Source: Candidatus Rokubacteria bacterium CSP1-6 | Lineage (GTDB): Bacteria; Methylomirabilota; Methylomirabilia; Rokubacteriales; CSP1-6 | DNA: 49,178 nucleotides | Direction of reading: 5' to 3' | Assembly (NCBI GenBank): GCA_001443385.1 | Contig: LDXP01000008.1 | Coordinates: 1-49,178 of the forward strand | Notes under the pieces: model-generated | What the model was told of the DNA's origin: nothing | Database searches by the model: none | Seen by the model: only the letters and a program-made list of their open reading frames with translations | Made by a program: the position numbers and the translations under genes | Shown here: piece by piece, positions 41,234-49,178 of the stretch | Numbering within the stretch: the first letter of the stretch is position 1 | Layout: each line of letters starts with the position of its first letter

Positions 41234-42406
41234 GTGAGCCTTGCGTTCCGCTTCCTCACCGCGGGCGAATCCCACGGTGAGGCCTTGGTCGCCGTCATTG
41301 ACGGCGTCCCGGCCGGGCTCTCCCTGACGGAAGCGAACATCAACGAGGACCTGGCTCGCCGCCAAAAGGGCTACGGCCGCGGCGGCCGGATGAAGATCGA
41401 GCGGGACCGGGTCCACCTGACGTCGGGAGTCCGCTGGGGGCTCACGCTGGGCAGCCCCATCACGCTGACGATCCCCAACCTGGACTGGGAAAACTGGAAG
41501 GCGACCATGTCCGTCGGCCCCCCGGAGCCGGGCGCCGCCGCCAAGCAGATCACGCGCCCGCGGCCGGGACACGCCGACCTCGCCGGGGCGATGAAGTACG
41601 GGCACCGGGACATCCGGAACGTCCTGGAGCGCTCGAGCGCGCGCGAGACCACGGCGCGGGTCGCCGTGGCCGGGGTGGCGAAGAAGCTCCTGGGCGAGTT
41701 CGGCATCCAGATCCTGAGCCACGTCGTCGAGATCGGGGGGATCCGGGGGGGAGAGCTCGACCTGCCCTGGGCCGAAATCCAGCGCCGCGCGGAGGCCTCA
41801 GAGGTCCGCTGCGCCGATGGGGAGGCGGAGAGGCGGATCATCGAGGCCATCGACGACGCCAAGGCCAAGGGAGACACGCTGGGCGGGATCTTCGAGGTCG
41901 TCGCCCTCGGCTGCCCGGTCGGCCTGGGCTCCTACGTCCAGTGGGACCGGCGGCTGGACGGCCGCCTCGCCCAGGCGTTCTGCGCGATCCAGGCCATCAA
42001 GGGCGTCGAGGTCGGCCTGGGCTTCGAGACCGCGCGGCGCCCGGGCTCGCAGGTCCACGACGAAATCCTCTACGACGCCGACGCGGGGTTCAAGCGGACC
42101 ACCAACAACGCGGGAGGCCTCGAGGGAGGCGTCACGAACGGTCAGCCCGTCGTGGTCCGCGCCGCCATGAAGCCCTTGTCCACGCTCCGCACGCCACTCC
42201 GCTCCGTGGACGTGGCGACGAAAGAGGCCGTGGAGGCGGTGGTCGAGCGGAGCGACGTCTGCGCGGTCCCCGCCGCCGGCATCGTCGGTGAAGCCATGAT
42301 GGCGATCGTCCTTGCCCAGGCGTTCCTGGAAAAATTCGGCGGCGACAGCCTGGAGGAGATCCGCCGGAACTACGACGCGTATCAGGCATCTTTGAAGAAC
42401 TGGTAG
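41234..42406 (+). CDS. aroC: chorismate synthase
   Basis: [73 protein letters not shown]. Confidence 0.98.
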   Translation: MSLAFRFLTAGESHGEALVAVIDGVPAGLSLTEANINEDLARRQKGYGRGGRMKIERDRVHLTSGVRWGLTLGSPITLTIPNLDWENWKATMSVGPPEPGAAAKQITRPRPGHADLAGAMKYGHRDIRNVLERSSARETTARVAVAGVAKKLLGEFGIQILSHVVEIGGIRGGELDLPWAEIQRRAEASEVRCADGEAERRIIEAIDDAKAKGDTLGGIFEVVALGCPVGLGSYVQWDRRLDGRLAQAFCAIQAIKGVEVGLGFETARRPGSQVHDEILYDADAGFKRTTNNAGGLEGGVTNGQPVVVRAAMKPLSTLRTPLRSVDVATKEAVEAVVERSDVCAVPAAGIVGEAMMAIVLAQAFLEKFGGDSLEEIRRNYDAYQASLKNW

Positions 42407-42410
42407 CGCG

Positions 42411-42450
42411 ACCACGCCGGCCTCCGGCCGGTCGTGGTGCCCGCAAAGGA
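42411..42450 (+). other. structured element B: bulged hairpin + GCCCGCAAAGGA, between aroC and aroB
   Basis: ACCACG-CCGGC-ctccg-GCCGG-t-CGTGGT-GCCCGCAAAGGA; shares architecture and a 15-mer with 16590-16629. Confidence 0.6.
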
Positions 42451-42523
42451 CTTGGCCTCCATCTACCCGCCGCGCCTCCGGCGCGGATCCACATGAGGAG
42501 GGCCCTTCATCACCGAGATAACC

Positions 42524-43603
42524 GTGAATCTAGGGCCACGATCCTACCCGATCCTCGTCGGGACGGGAGCCCTCCGGTCGGTCGGAGAGCGGCTGGCCGC
42601 GCTCGGAGCAGGGCGGAGAACCGCGCTCGTCAGTGACCGGTCCGTCATGGCGCTCCACGGATCCGTCGTCATCGAGAGTCTCCGCGCTTCCGGGTTTTCC
42701 GTGGCCGAGATCCGCGTGCCGGAGGGGGAAACCGCCAAGACCCTGGCCGTGGCCGAGCGCTGCTGGGACGATTGCCTGGCGGCCGGCCTCGATCGCACCT
42801 CCACGCTCCTGGCGCTGGGGGGCGGGGCCGTGGGAGATCTGGCCGGGTTCGTCGCCGCCACGTACATGCGGGGAATCCCCTTCGTCCAGCTTCCCACCAC
42901 GCTCCTCGCCCAGGTGGACGCGTCCATCGGGGGAAAGGTCGCCATCGATCATCCGCGGGCCAAGAACCTCATCGGAGCCTTCCACCAGCCCCGGCTGGTG
43001 GTCGTGGACCCCTCGGTGCTGTCAACGCTGCCCGACGCCGAGTTCAGGTCGGGGCTGTCCGAAGTGGTCAAGCACGGGATCGTGCTGGACACCGCCTATT
43101 TCGCCGACATCGAGGCCCACGTGCGCGAGATTCTCGCCAAGGACCTCCCCACCTTGGAACGGGTCATCGCGGGGTCCTGCCGGCTGAAGGGCCGCGTCGT
43201 CGAGGCCGACGAGCGCGAAGGCGGGCCGCGGGCGGCGTTGAACTACGGTCACACCGTGGGGCATGCCCTGGAGGCGGCCACCTCCTTTTCCAAGTGGCTC
43301 CACGGCGAAGCGGTATCGCTCGGCATCGCCGCGGCCGCACTGATCGCCCAGCGCCTCGGTATGGCCGACGCCGAGACCGTGACCCGTCAGGTCGGCCTGC
43401 TCAAAGCCCTCGGGCTGCCGGTCACGTTCTCGGGTCCGGCGCCCGACGCGGTCGTCCAGGCGATCGCTCGAGACAAGAAGGCGCGCGACGGCAAGGTTCC
43501 TTTCGTGCTGGCCCCGCGGATCGGCGAGTTCCGGCTCGTCTTCGACATCCCTCCCGACGCCGTCTTGAGCGTGCTGGGGAAAATGCAGGAAGCCGCCGGT
43601 TGA
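42524..43603 (+). CDS. aroB: 3-dehydroquinate synthase
   Basis: ALGGGAVGDLAGFVAATYMRGIPFVQLPTTLLAQVDASIGGKVAIDHPRAKNLIGAFHQP; ALNYGHTVGHALE. Confidence 0.97.
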   Translation: MNLGPRSYPILVGTGALRSVGERLAALGAGRRTALVSDRSVMALHGSVVIESLRASGFSVAEIRVPEGETAKTLAVAERCWDDCLAAGLDRTSTLLALGGGAVGDLAGFVAATYMRGIPFVQLPTTLLAQVDASIGGKVAIDHPRAKNLIGAFHQPRLVVVDPSVLSTLPDAEFRSGLSEVVKHGIVLDTAYFADIEAHVREILAKDLPTLERVIAGSCRLKGRVVEADEREGGPRAALNYGHTVGHALEAATSFSKWLHGEAVSLGIAAAALIAQRLGMADAETVTRQVGLLKALGLPVTFSGPAPDAVVQAIARDKKARDGKVPFVLAPRIGEFRLVFDIPPDAVLSVLGKMQEAAG

Positions 43604-43629
43604 CAACCACCACGCCCGACACTTATAAA
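43600..43629 (+). promoter_or_regulatory. sigma-70 promoter (TTGACA-N17/18-TTATAA(A)) overlapping the aroB stop codon
   Basis: ggTTGACAaccaccacgcccgacacTTATAAAA; the aroB TGA lies within TTGACA. Confidence 0.65.
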
Positions 43630-43638
43630 AGAGAGGCC

Positions 43639-44313
43639 ATGGCCGACAACGCCCCTCGGCCCGGCGGGGGAGGCATGGCGGAGGACACCGTGGCGGCCAG
43701 CGCCATCCGCCGCTACGCAGAGCGCCTGGCCAAAGACCCGACCTCGCTGGCGTTCGCTCCGCTGGCCGATCTCTACCGCAAGGCCGGGCGGAACGGGGAC
43801 GCGATCGCCCTCTGCCGCGACGGGCTCCGGCGCTATCCGACCTACGCGACGGCCCGGCTGATCCTCGCCAAGGCGTATCTGTCCGAGGGCAATCAGGAGG
43901 GCGCCCTGGCCGAGCTGAACCAGGTGGTCGCCCAGAGCCCGAACGACCTCCAGGCCCACCGGATGCTGGCGGATATCTATCGCCGCCGGGGTGACCTGGA
44001 CCGTGCCGCGCGCCACCTGGAACGGGTGGTGGCCCTGGATCCGGCGGATCGCGAGGCGGCGCGGCTCCGCGATCTGCTGAAGAGCGGCGGCGCGCCGGGA
44101 GAAGGATCGGGGCTCAGGAAAATTCTCGAGGATGACACCTTCGCCACCGTCAGCTTCGGAATCATCTGCCTCGAGCAGGGACTCCTGGACGAGGCGGCGG
44201 CGATCTTCTTGCGCGTCCTCAAGCGGGATCCCGGGAACCGCGGGGCGCGCGACGGGCTGGAAGAAGCGCTGGGTGGCAGGGGCCGGAAGCGCGCCGCGGC
44301 CGTGAAAGAATAG
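43639..44313 (+). CDS. tetratricopeptide repeat protein
   Basis: MADNAPRPGGGGMAEDTVAASAIRRYAERLAKDPTSLAFAPLADLYRKAGRNGDAIALCRDGLRRYPTYATARLILAKAYL; TPR periodicity. Confidence 0.88.
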   Translation: MADNAPRPGGGGMAEDTVAASAIRRYAERLAKDPTSLAFAPLADLYRKAGRNGDAIALCRDGLRRYPTYATARLILAKAYLSEGNQEGALAELNQVVAQSPNDLQAHRMLADIYRRRGDLDRAARHLERVVALDPADREAARLRDLLKSGGAPGEGSGLRKILEDDTFATVSFGIICLEQGLLDEAAAIFLRVLKRDPGNRGARDGLEEALGGRGRKRAAAVKE

Positions 44314-44337
44314 CCCCCCTCACCCCAGGGGAGACCG

Positions 44338-44916
44338 ATGCAGGTATCGACCAACGATTTCAGAAAGGGCATGAAGATCGAGGTGGACGGGGCCCCCTAC
44401 GCCATCGTGGACTTCCAGCACGTGAAGCCCGGCAAGGGCGGGGCGTTCGTCCGCACGAAGCTCAAGCACCTGAGGCTCGGGACGGTGATCGACAGGACCT
44501 TCCGGGCGGAAGAGAAGGTCCCGCTCGTCAACTTCGAGGAGAAGCGGATGCAGTTCCTGTACCGGGACGACCGCTTCCACTTCATGGACCTCGAAACCTA
44601 CGATCAGATCGCCCTCAGCGAGGACGAGGTGGGGGACGCGCGGCAGTTCCTCCAGGAGAACACGGAGGTGGAGGTGCTCTACGTGGACGGCGCTCCCATC
44701 GGGATCGAGCTGCCGAATTTCGTGGATCTCGTGGTGGTGAAGACCGAGCCGGGAGTCCGCGGCGATACGGCCTCGGGCGGCTCCAAGCCCGCCACGCTTG
44801 AAACGGGCGCCGTGGTGTCCGTCCCCCTCTTCATCAACGAGGGGGATGTCTTGAGGGTGGACACCCGCACCGGCGCCTACATCTCTCGGACGGCCGCTGC
44901 GGCCGGAGCGGGGTAG
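44338..44916 (+). CDS. efp: translation elongation factor P
   Basis: [55 protein letters not shown]. Confidence 0.97.
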   Translation: MQVSTNDFRKGMKIEVDGAPYAIVDFQHVKPGKGGAFVRTKLKHLRLGTVIDRTFRAEEKVPLVNFEEKRMQFLYRDDRFHFMDLETYDQIALSEDEVGDARQFLQENTEVEVLYVDGAPIGIELPNFVDLVVVKTEPGVRGDTASGGSKPATLETGAVVSVPLFINEGDVLRVDTRTGAYISRTAAAAGAG

Positions 44917-44920
44917 GAGC

Positions 44921-45361
44921 GTGGCGAAGCGCAAAGAGGACTCGGGCCTTCCCCTCAACGAGGTGCGCCAGCTCATCGATCTCGCGCAGGCGCGCGGCCT
45001 GTCGGAACTGGAGGTGAGCCGGGGGGAAACCCGCATCCGTATCCGGCGGGAGGTGGCTCACGCCGCGGCGCCCGTCGCGCCGACCCCGCCGGAGCAGGCC
45101 GAGAGAGCCGGGGCCCCCCTCGTCACCGTCGAGGCACCCATGGTAGGCACCTTCTACCGGGCGCCTTCCCCGACCACCGACCCGTACGTGAGGGAGGGGG
45201 ACGTCATCAAGGAAGGGCAGGTGCTCTGCATCATCGAAGCCATGAAGCTCATGAACGAGATCGAATCGAAGGTGGCCGGCCGGATCTCCAAGATCCTGGT
45301 CGAGAACGGTCAACCGGTCGAGTACGGCCAACCCCTCTTCCTCATCGAACCCCGGGCCTGA
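44921..45361 (+). CDS. accB: acetyl-CoA carboxylase biotin carboxyl carrier protein
   Basis: APMVGTFYRAPSPTTDPYVREGDVIKEGQVLCIIEAMKLMNEIE biotinyl motif. Confidence 0.97.
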   Translation: MAKRKEDSGLPLNEVRQLIDLAQARGLSELEVSRGETRIRIRREVAHAAAPVAPTPPEQAERAGAPLVTVEAPMVGTFYRAPSPTTDPYVREGDVIKEGQVLCIIEAMKLMNEIESKVAGRISKILVENGQPVEYGQPLFLIEPRA

Positions 45362-45377
45362 CCCGAAGGAAATCCCA

Positions 45378-46772
45378 GTGGCGACCTGCCCCAACTGCGG
45401 GTCAACTCTCCTCAGCGCCGGCTCCCGGTGCGCGACGTGCCGGCCCCCGGCGCTGCGGCCGGCGTCAGGCGCCTTCAGGGGCGCCGCAGGGGTACTCAGC
45501 GCCGTCGCTCTCGCGCTGCTCGCCCTTTCCATCGCCGGTCCCGCGTTCCTCTGGAAGCCTCCCGCGCCGGCCGACCAGCCGGGCAATCCCGGAACCCGGC
45601 TCGTCGGGCTGCCGCCCTCGCGGGCCGAACTCCCCGAGGTCTCCCTCCTCACGGAAGAGGGAATCCGGTTCTACAGCGCCGGCCAGTATCCCGACGCCTG
45701 CCAGCGCTTCGCCGACGCCATGGAGCGGGAGCGAGAGAACTCGATCCTCCGCCAGAACGTGGCGCGCTGCTTCGAGGGCTGGGGCTGGCAGAGCCTCCGC
45801 GCCGGCAAGGCCGAGGAGGCCCGCCTTCTCTTTGGCCAGGGGCTCCAGCAGGAGCCCGAATCCTCGCCCCTCCTGACGGGATTCGCCCTGGCCGCCATCC
45901 ACGCGGGCCGGCCCAACGAGGCGCTGGAGCCGCTGGAGCGGGCGGTCAACGCCTCCCCGGATCCCGAAGCGACGCTGCTGCTGGCCCGGCTCTATGACCA
46001 GCGAGACCGGAGCGACCGCGCGATCGCGCACCTCCACCGACTGCTGGAGCGCGACCCTTCCCACCCCGAGGCCACCCGGCTCCTGGACAAGCTCGAGCGG
46101 GAGCGCCGGGCGGAGGCGGGGTACCGGAAGGACGAGACCGCGCACTTCGTGGTGAAGGACCGCGAGCCCGGGGAGCCCGAGATCCGCCGGGTGGTGCTCG
46201 GGATCCTCGAGGAGATCCGCGCCGCCGTCGGGCGCGAGTTCAACTTCCTTCCCTCGGAGAAGATCACCGTCATCCTCTATCCCGACGAGCGCTTCCAGGA
46301 GGTCACCGGCACCCACCACTGGGTGAGCGGGATCTTCGATGGGAAGATCCGGCTCCCTGTGGGAGCCCTCCGGGGGCGCACGCGAGCGCTGGAGCGCCTG
46401 CTGACCCACGAGTACACCCACGCGGTCGTCCACGTCCTCTCGAGGGGCCGGGCTCCCCGCTGGCTCCAGGAGGGGCTGGCCCAGCACGCGGAGCGGATTC
46501 CCGACGATCCCGATCTGCACCTCTCCGGAGGGATGACCCTGGCCGGCCTGGAAGCGCTGCTGCGGGATGGGGACCTGGCCAAGGCCCGGATGGGCTACCA
46601 GGTCTCGCTCTGGGTCGTCCGCGACCTGCTCCAGCGCGGCGGCATGGAGCGCATGCGTGAGCTGCTGGCGCGTCTCGGCAAGGGCGAGTCGGCGGCGGCC
46701 GCGGTCCCGCGCGTGTACGGGCTGCCGCTGGCCGAGCTCGAGGCCCAGTGGCACCGCATCCTTGGAGGGTAA
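45378..46772 (+). CDS. membrane-anchored zinc-ribbon/TPR protein with peptidase-MA-like gluzincin domain
   Basis: CPNCGSTLLSAGSRCATC; TM; TPRs; LERLLTHEYTHAVVHVLSRGRAPRWLQEGLAQHAE (HExxH...E). Confidence 0.85.
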   Translation: MATCPNCGSTLLSAGSRCATCRPPALRPASGAFRGAAGVLSAVALALLALSIAGPAFLWKPPAPADQPGNPGTRLVGLPPSRAELPEVSLLTEEGIRFYSAGQYPDACQRFADAMERERENSILRQNVARCFEGWGWQSLRAGKAEEARLLFGQGLQQEPESSPLLTGFALAAIHAGRPNEALEPLERAVNASPDPEATLLLARLYDQRDRSDRAIAHLHRLLERDPSHPEATRLLDKLERERRAEAGYRKDETAHFVVKDREPGEPEIRRVVLGILEEIRAAVGREFNFLPSEKITVILYPDERFQEVTGTHHWVSGIFDGKIRLPVGALRGRTRALERLLTHEYTHAVVHVLSRGRAPRWLQEGLAQHAERIPDDPDLHLSGGMTLAGLEALLRDGDLAKARMGYQVSLWVVRDLLQRGGMERMRELLARLGKGESAAAAVPRVYGLPLAELEAQWHRILGG

Positions 46773-46781
46773 AGTTGGGTC

Positions 46782-48116
46782 GTGTTTAACAAGATACTGA
46801 TCGCAAACCGCGGCGAGATCGCCCTCCGGATCCTGCGGGCCTGCCGCGAGATGGGGATCCGGGCCGTCGTCGCCCATTCCAAGGTGGACGCCAATTCCCT
46901 CCCCGTTCGCCTCGCCGACGAGTCCATCTGCGTCGGGCCCGACGATGCCCGGTCGAGCTACCTGAACATCCCGAGCATCATCTCGGCGGCGGCCGTGACC
47001 GACAGCGAAGCGATCCACCCCGGCTACGGGTTCCTTTCCGAGAACGCCGCGTTCGCGGATATCTGCCGGGCTTGCGGGATCACGTTCATCGGCCCGTCCC
47101 CGGAAGCCATCCGCCTCATGGGCGACAAAGCCCAGGCGCGGGAGCTCGCCCGTCAGGCCGGCGCGCCCATCATTCCGGGCAGCGAAGGCCCCCTCAAGGA
47201 CGAGGACCAGGCCCACAGCGCGGCCGAGGCCGTCGGGTTTCCCCTGATCCTCAAAGCGGCCGCCGGCGGGGGCGGGCGCGGGATGCGCATTGTCCGCGAG
47301 CGCGAGGCCCTGGCGCAGGCCTTTCACACGTGTCAGGCGGAGGCGGCCGCCGCCTTCGGCTCCTCCGAGGTCTATCTGGAAAAATTCGTGGAGGAGGCCC
47401 GCCACGTGGAGGTTCAGGTCCTGGGAGACCGGGCCGGCACGCGCATCCATCTGGGCGAGCGCGACTGCTCCGTCCAGCGCCGGTACCAGAAGCTCCTCGA
47501 GGAGTCCCCCGCGCCGGCCATCCCGCCCGCGACCCGGGCGGGCCTCCACAAGGCCGCGCTGGCCGTGGCGCAGGCCGTGAATTACACCAGCGCCGGCACC
47601 GTGGAGTTTCTCGTGGACCGGGAGGGAAACTTCTACTTCATCGAGATGAACACCCGCATCCAGGTCGAGCATCCAGTCACGGAGATGCTGACGGGGATCG
47701 ATCTCGTCCGCGAGCAGATCCTGATCGCCGGGGGAGAACCTCTCCGCTGGAGGCAGAGCGATATCCGCCCCGTCGGGCACGCCATCGAGTGCCGGATCAA
47801 CGCCGAAGATCCCGACACCTTCACCCCGAATCCGGGACGGGTCACCGCGTGGGTTCCCCCCGGAGGCCCGGGGGTCCGGGTGGACAGCCACCTCATGCCC
47901 GGCTACACGGTCCCGTCCGTCTACGACTCCCTCATCGCCAAGATCATCGTCCAGGGCGCCGACCGCCCGGAGGCGATCAACCGCATGCGGCGCGCGCTCT
48001 CCGAGACCATCGTCGAGGGGGTCAAGACCACGATCCCGTTCCACCTGCGCCTGCTCGAAGACCCCGTGTTCCGCGCCGGCAGTTTCCCCATTCCGAAGCT
48101 CGAGGTCGCGCTGTGA
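46782..48116 (+). CDS. accC: acetyl-CoA carboxylase biotin carboxylase subunit
   Basis: MFNKILIANRGEIALRILRACREMGI; HPGYGFLSENAAFADIC; AAAGGGGRGMRIV; FIEMNTRIQVEHPVTEMLTGIDLVREQI. Confidence 0.98.
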   Translation: MFNKILIANRGEIALRILRACREMGIRAVVAHSKVDANSLPVRLADESICVGPDDARSSYLNIPSIISAAAVTDSEAIHPGYGFLSENAAFADICRACGITFIGPSPEAIRLMGDKAQARELARQAGAPIIPGSEGPLKDEDQAHSAAEAVGFPLILKAAAGGGGRGMRIVREREALAQAFHTCQAEAAAAFGSSEVYLEKFVEEARHVEVQVLGDRAGTRIHLGERDCSVQRRYQKLLEESPAPAIPPATRAGLHKAALAVAQAVNYTSAGTVEFLVDREGNFYFIEMNTRIQVEHPVTEMLTGIDLVREQILIAGGEPLRWRQSDIRPVGHAIECRINAEDPDTFTPNPGRVTAWVPPGGPGVRVDSHLMPGYTVPSVYDSLIAKIIVQGADRPEAINRMRRALSETIVEGVKTTIPFHLRLLEDPVFRAGSFPIPKLEVAL

Positions 48117-48120
48117 ACTG

Positions 48121-48192
48121 CCCCTCACCTTCATCCTCTCCCCCCCCCTCACCCTACCTCTCCCCGCTGGGGAGAGGAGAAAAGGTGAGGGG
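48121..48192. repeat. CCCTCACC/CCTCTCCCC palindromic repeat between accC and thiE
   Basis: CCCCTCACCTT (48121-48131)/AAGGTGAGGGG (48182-48192) enclosing CCTCTCCCC-gct-GGGGAGAGG. Confidence 0.85.
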
Positions 48193-48200
48193 CATCTGAG

Positions 48201-48863
48201 TTGGGCAGGGTGAGGGGACGATTCGAGCTCGACCTGTATGTGATCCTGGACCGGACGGCCAGCCACGGGCGCGACCTCCGCGAGATTCTGGATGGCGTGA
48301 TTGCCGGAGGGGGTCGCTTGGTCCAGTTCCGCGAAAAGGAGTGGCCCCTCCGCCGCTGCCTCCCCCTCCTCGAGGATCTCCGGCGGAGGGCGAGGCAGGC
48401 CGGGATCGGCTTCGCCGTCAACGACCGGCTGGACCTGGCCCTGGCCGTGGAGGCCGACGGCTTGCACCTCGGCCAGGATGACCTTCCGGCCTCAGTGGCC
48501 CGCCGGCTCCTGCCGCCCTCGATGTTCCTCGGCGTCTCGACCCACACCGGGGAGCAGGCGAGACAGGCCGAACGCGAGGGGGCCGATTACGTCGCGGTGG
48601 GCTCGATCTTCCCCACCGCCACCAAGCCGGAGTTCCAGCTCGTCGGGCTGGACCTGCTCCGAGAGGTCCGCGGCCAGATCAGGGCCCCTCTCGTGGCCAT
48701 CGGGGGGATCACGGTGGACAACGCCGCCCAGGTCGTCGAGGCCGGCGCCGACGGGGTGGCGGTGATCTCGGCCGTTTGCGGGGCGCCCGATCCGGCGGAG
48801 GCCACCCGGCGCCTGCTCGAGCGAATCCGCCCCTCCTTGACAGCCCGGGACAGGCGGCTATAA
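48201..48863 (+). CDS. thiE: thiamine-phosphate synthase
   Basis: LYVILDRTASHGRDL; VQFREKEWPLRRCLPLLEDLRRRARQAGIGFAVNDRLDLALAVEADGLHLGQDDLPA; VGSIFPTATKPE; AIGGITVDNAAQVVEAGADGVAVISAV. TTG start 48201 or GTG 48210. Confidence 0.93.
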   Translation: MGRVRGRFELDLYVILDRTASHGRDLREILDGVIAGGGRLVQFREKEWPLRRCLPLLEDLRRRARQAGIGFAVNDRLDLALAVEADGLHLGQDDLPASVARRLLPPSMFLGVSTHTGEQARQAEREGADYVAVGSIFPTATKPEFQLVGLDLLREVRGQIRAPLVAIGGITVDNAAQVVEAGADGVAVISAVCGAPDPAEATRRLLERIRPSLTARDRRL

Positions 48864-48864
48864 T
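48837..48864 (+). promoter_or_regulatory. sigma-70 promoter (TTGACA-N16-TATAAT) overlapping the thiE stop
   Basis: TTGACAgcccgggacaggcggcTATAAT; the thiE TAA lies inside the -10. Confidence 0.75.
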
Positions 48865-48934
48865 CAGGGGCCAGACAGCAGCCTGGAGCCTGCCTTATCC
48901 ATTTGTGCGAAACCCAGCCAAGAGGAGGGAGTCG

Positions 48935-49178
48935 ATGAAAACCTTCCACATCCGAACGGCGCTCGTGATCCTCGCCGCCCTGGCGCTGGTGCTCCCGGTG
49001 GCCTTCACCGACGCCCAGATGAAAGGCACCATCAAGATCGCGACCCAGAGCCCGCTCTCCGGCGGCCAGGCGGCCCTCGGCGAGGGGATCAAGCTGGGCA
49101 CCCAGCTGGCCATCGAGCAGAAGAAGGGCCCGATCGAGAAGCTGGGCTTCAAGGTGGAACTGGTTCCCTACGACGACC
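48935..49178 (+). CDS. branched-chain amino acid-type ABC transporter substrate-binding protein, 5' part (runs off the window)
   Basis: MKTFHIRTALVILAALALVLPVAFTDAQMKGTIKIATQSPLSGGQAALGEGIKLGTQLAIEQKKG. Confidence 0.85.
   Translation, partial: MKTFHIRTALVILAALALVLPVAFTDAQMKGTIKIATQSPLSGGQAALGEGIKLGTQLAIEQKKGPIEKLGFKVELVPYDD

Noticed and set aside
48117-48200. possible TPP riboswitch upstream of thiE
   Set aside because: The region is the CCCTCACC palindromic repeat; the conserved TPP riboswitch core (CUGAGA and the downstream pyrophosphate-helix motif) is not present.
45465-48467. 1000-aa - strand ORF opposite the gluzincin, accC and thiE
   Set aside because: Antisense to three confidently identified genes; no recognisable domain; explained by third-position GC bias.

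Overview
GC-rich bacterial chromosomal segment. Gene content and style suggest a Rokubacteria/NC10-like or other soil lineage, but this is inference and not tested. Almost all of it is protein-coding. From left to right: oxidative pentose-phosphate module (gnd-zwf-pgl); M48 peptidase; zinc-ribbon/class III cyclase/AAA/TPR protein; two SDRs; ABC substrate-binding protein; comM/yifB; TMTC-like TPR membrane protein; isochorismatase; lytic transglycosylase; dnaK-dnaJ-hspR-lon operon (minus strand); mazG-macro domain; a type IVa pilus locus (pilB-T-C-S-R, pilA, pilin fragment, pilD, gspH-like, pilM-N-O-P-Q); aroC-aroB; TPR protein; efp; accB-gluzincin-accC; thiE; start of a LivJ-like gene. I saw no rRNA, tRNA, CRISPR array or intact transposase. 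Most interesting observations: (1) a one-gene islet at the 3' end of comM, flanked by a 72-bp direct repeat whose two copies differ only at synonymous third positions; (2) three candidate sigma-54 promoters, CTGGCAY-N6-TGCA with GG-N10-GC spacing, all in the type IV pilus locus; (3) two copies of an unexplained structured 3' element with the same hairpin/bulge/loop architecture, covarying stems and an invariant GGTGCCCGCAAAGGA tail, one of them enclosed by 11-bp inverted repeats; (4) a DnaJ with SPD in place of HPD and only half of the usual zinc-binding motifs; (5) a single-base frameshift in pilC and a truncated pilin ORF. All calls come from reading the sequence; no database search was run.
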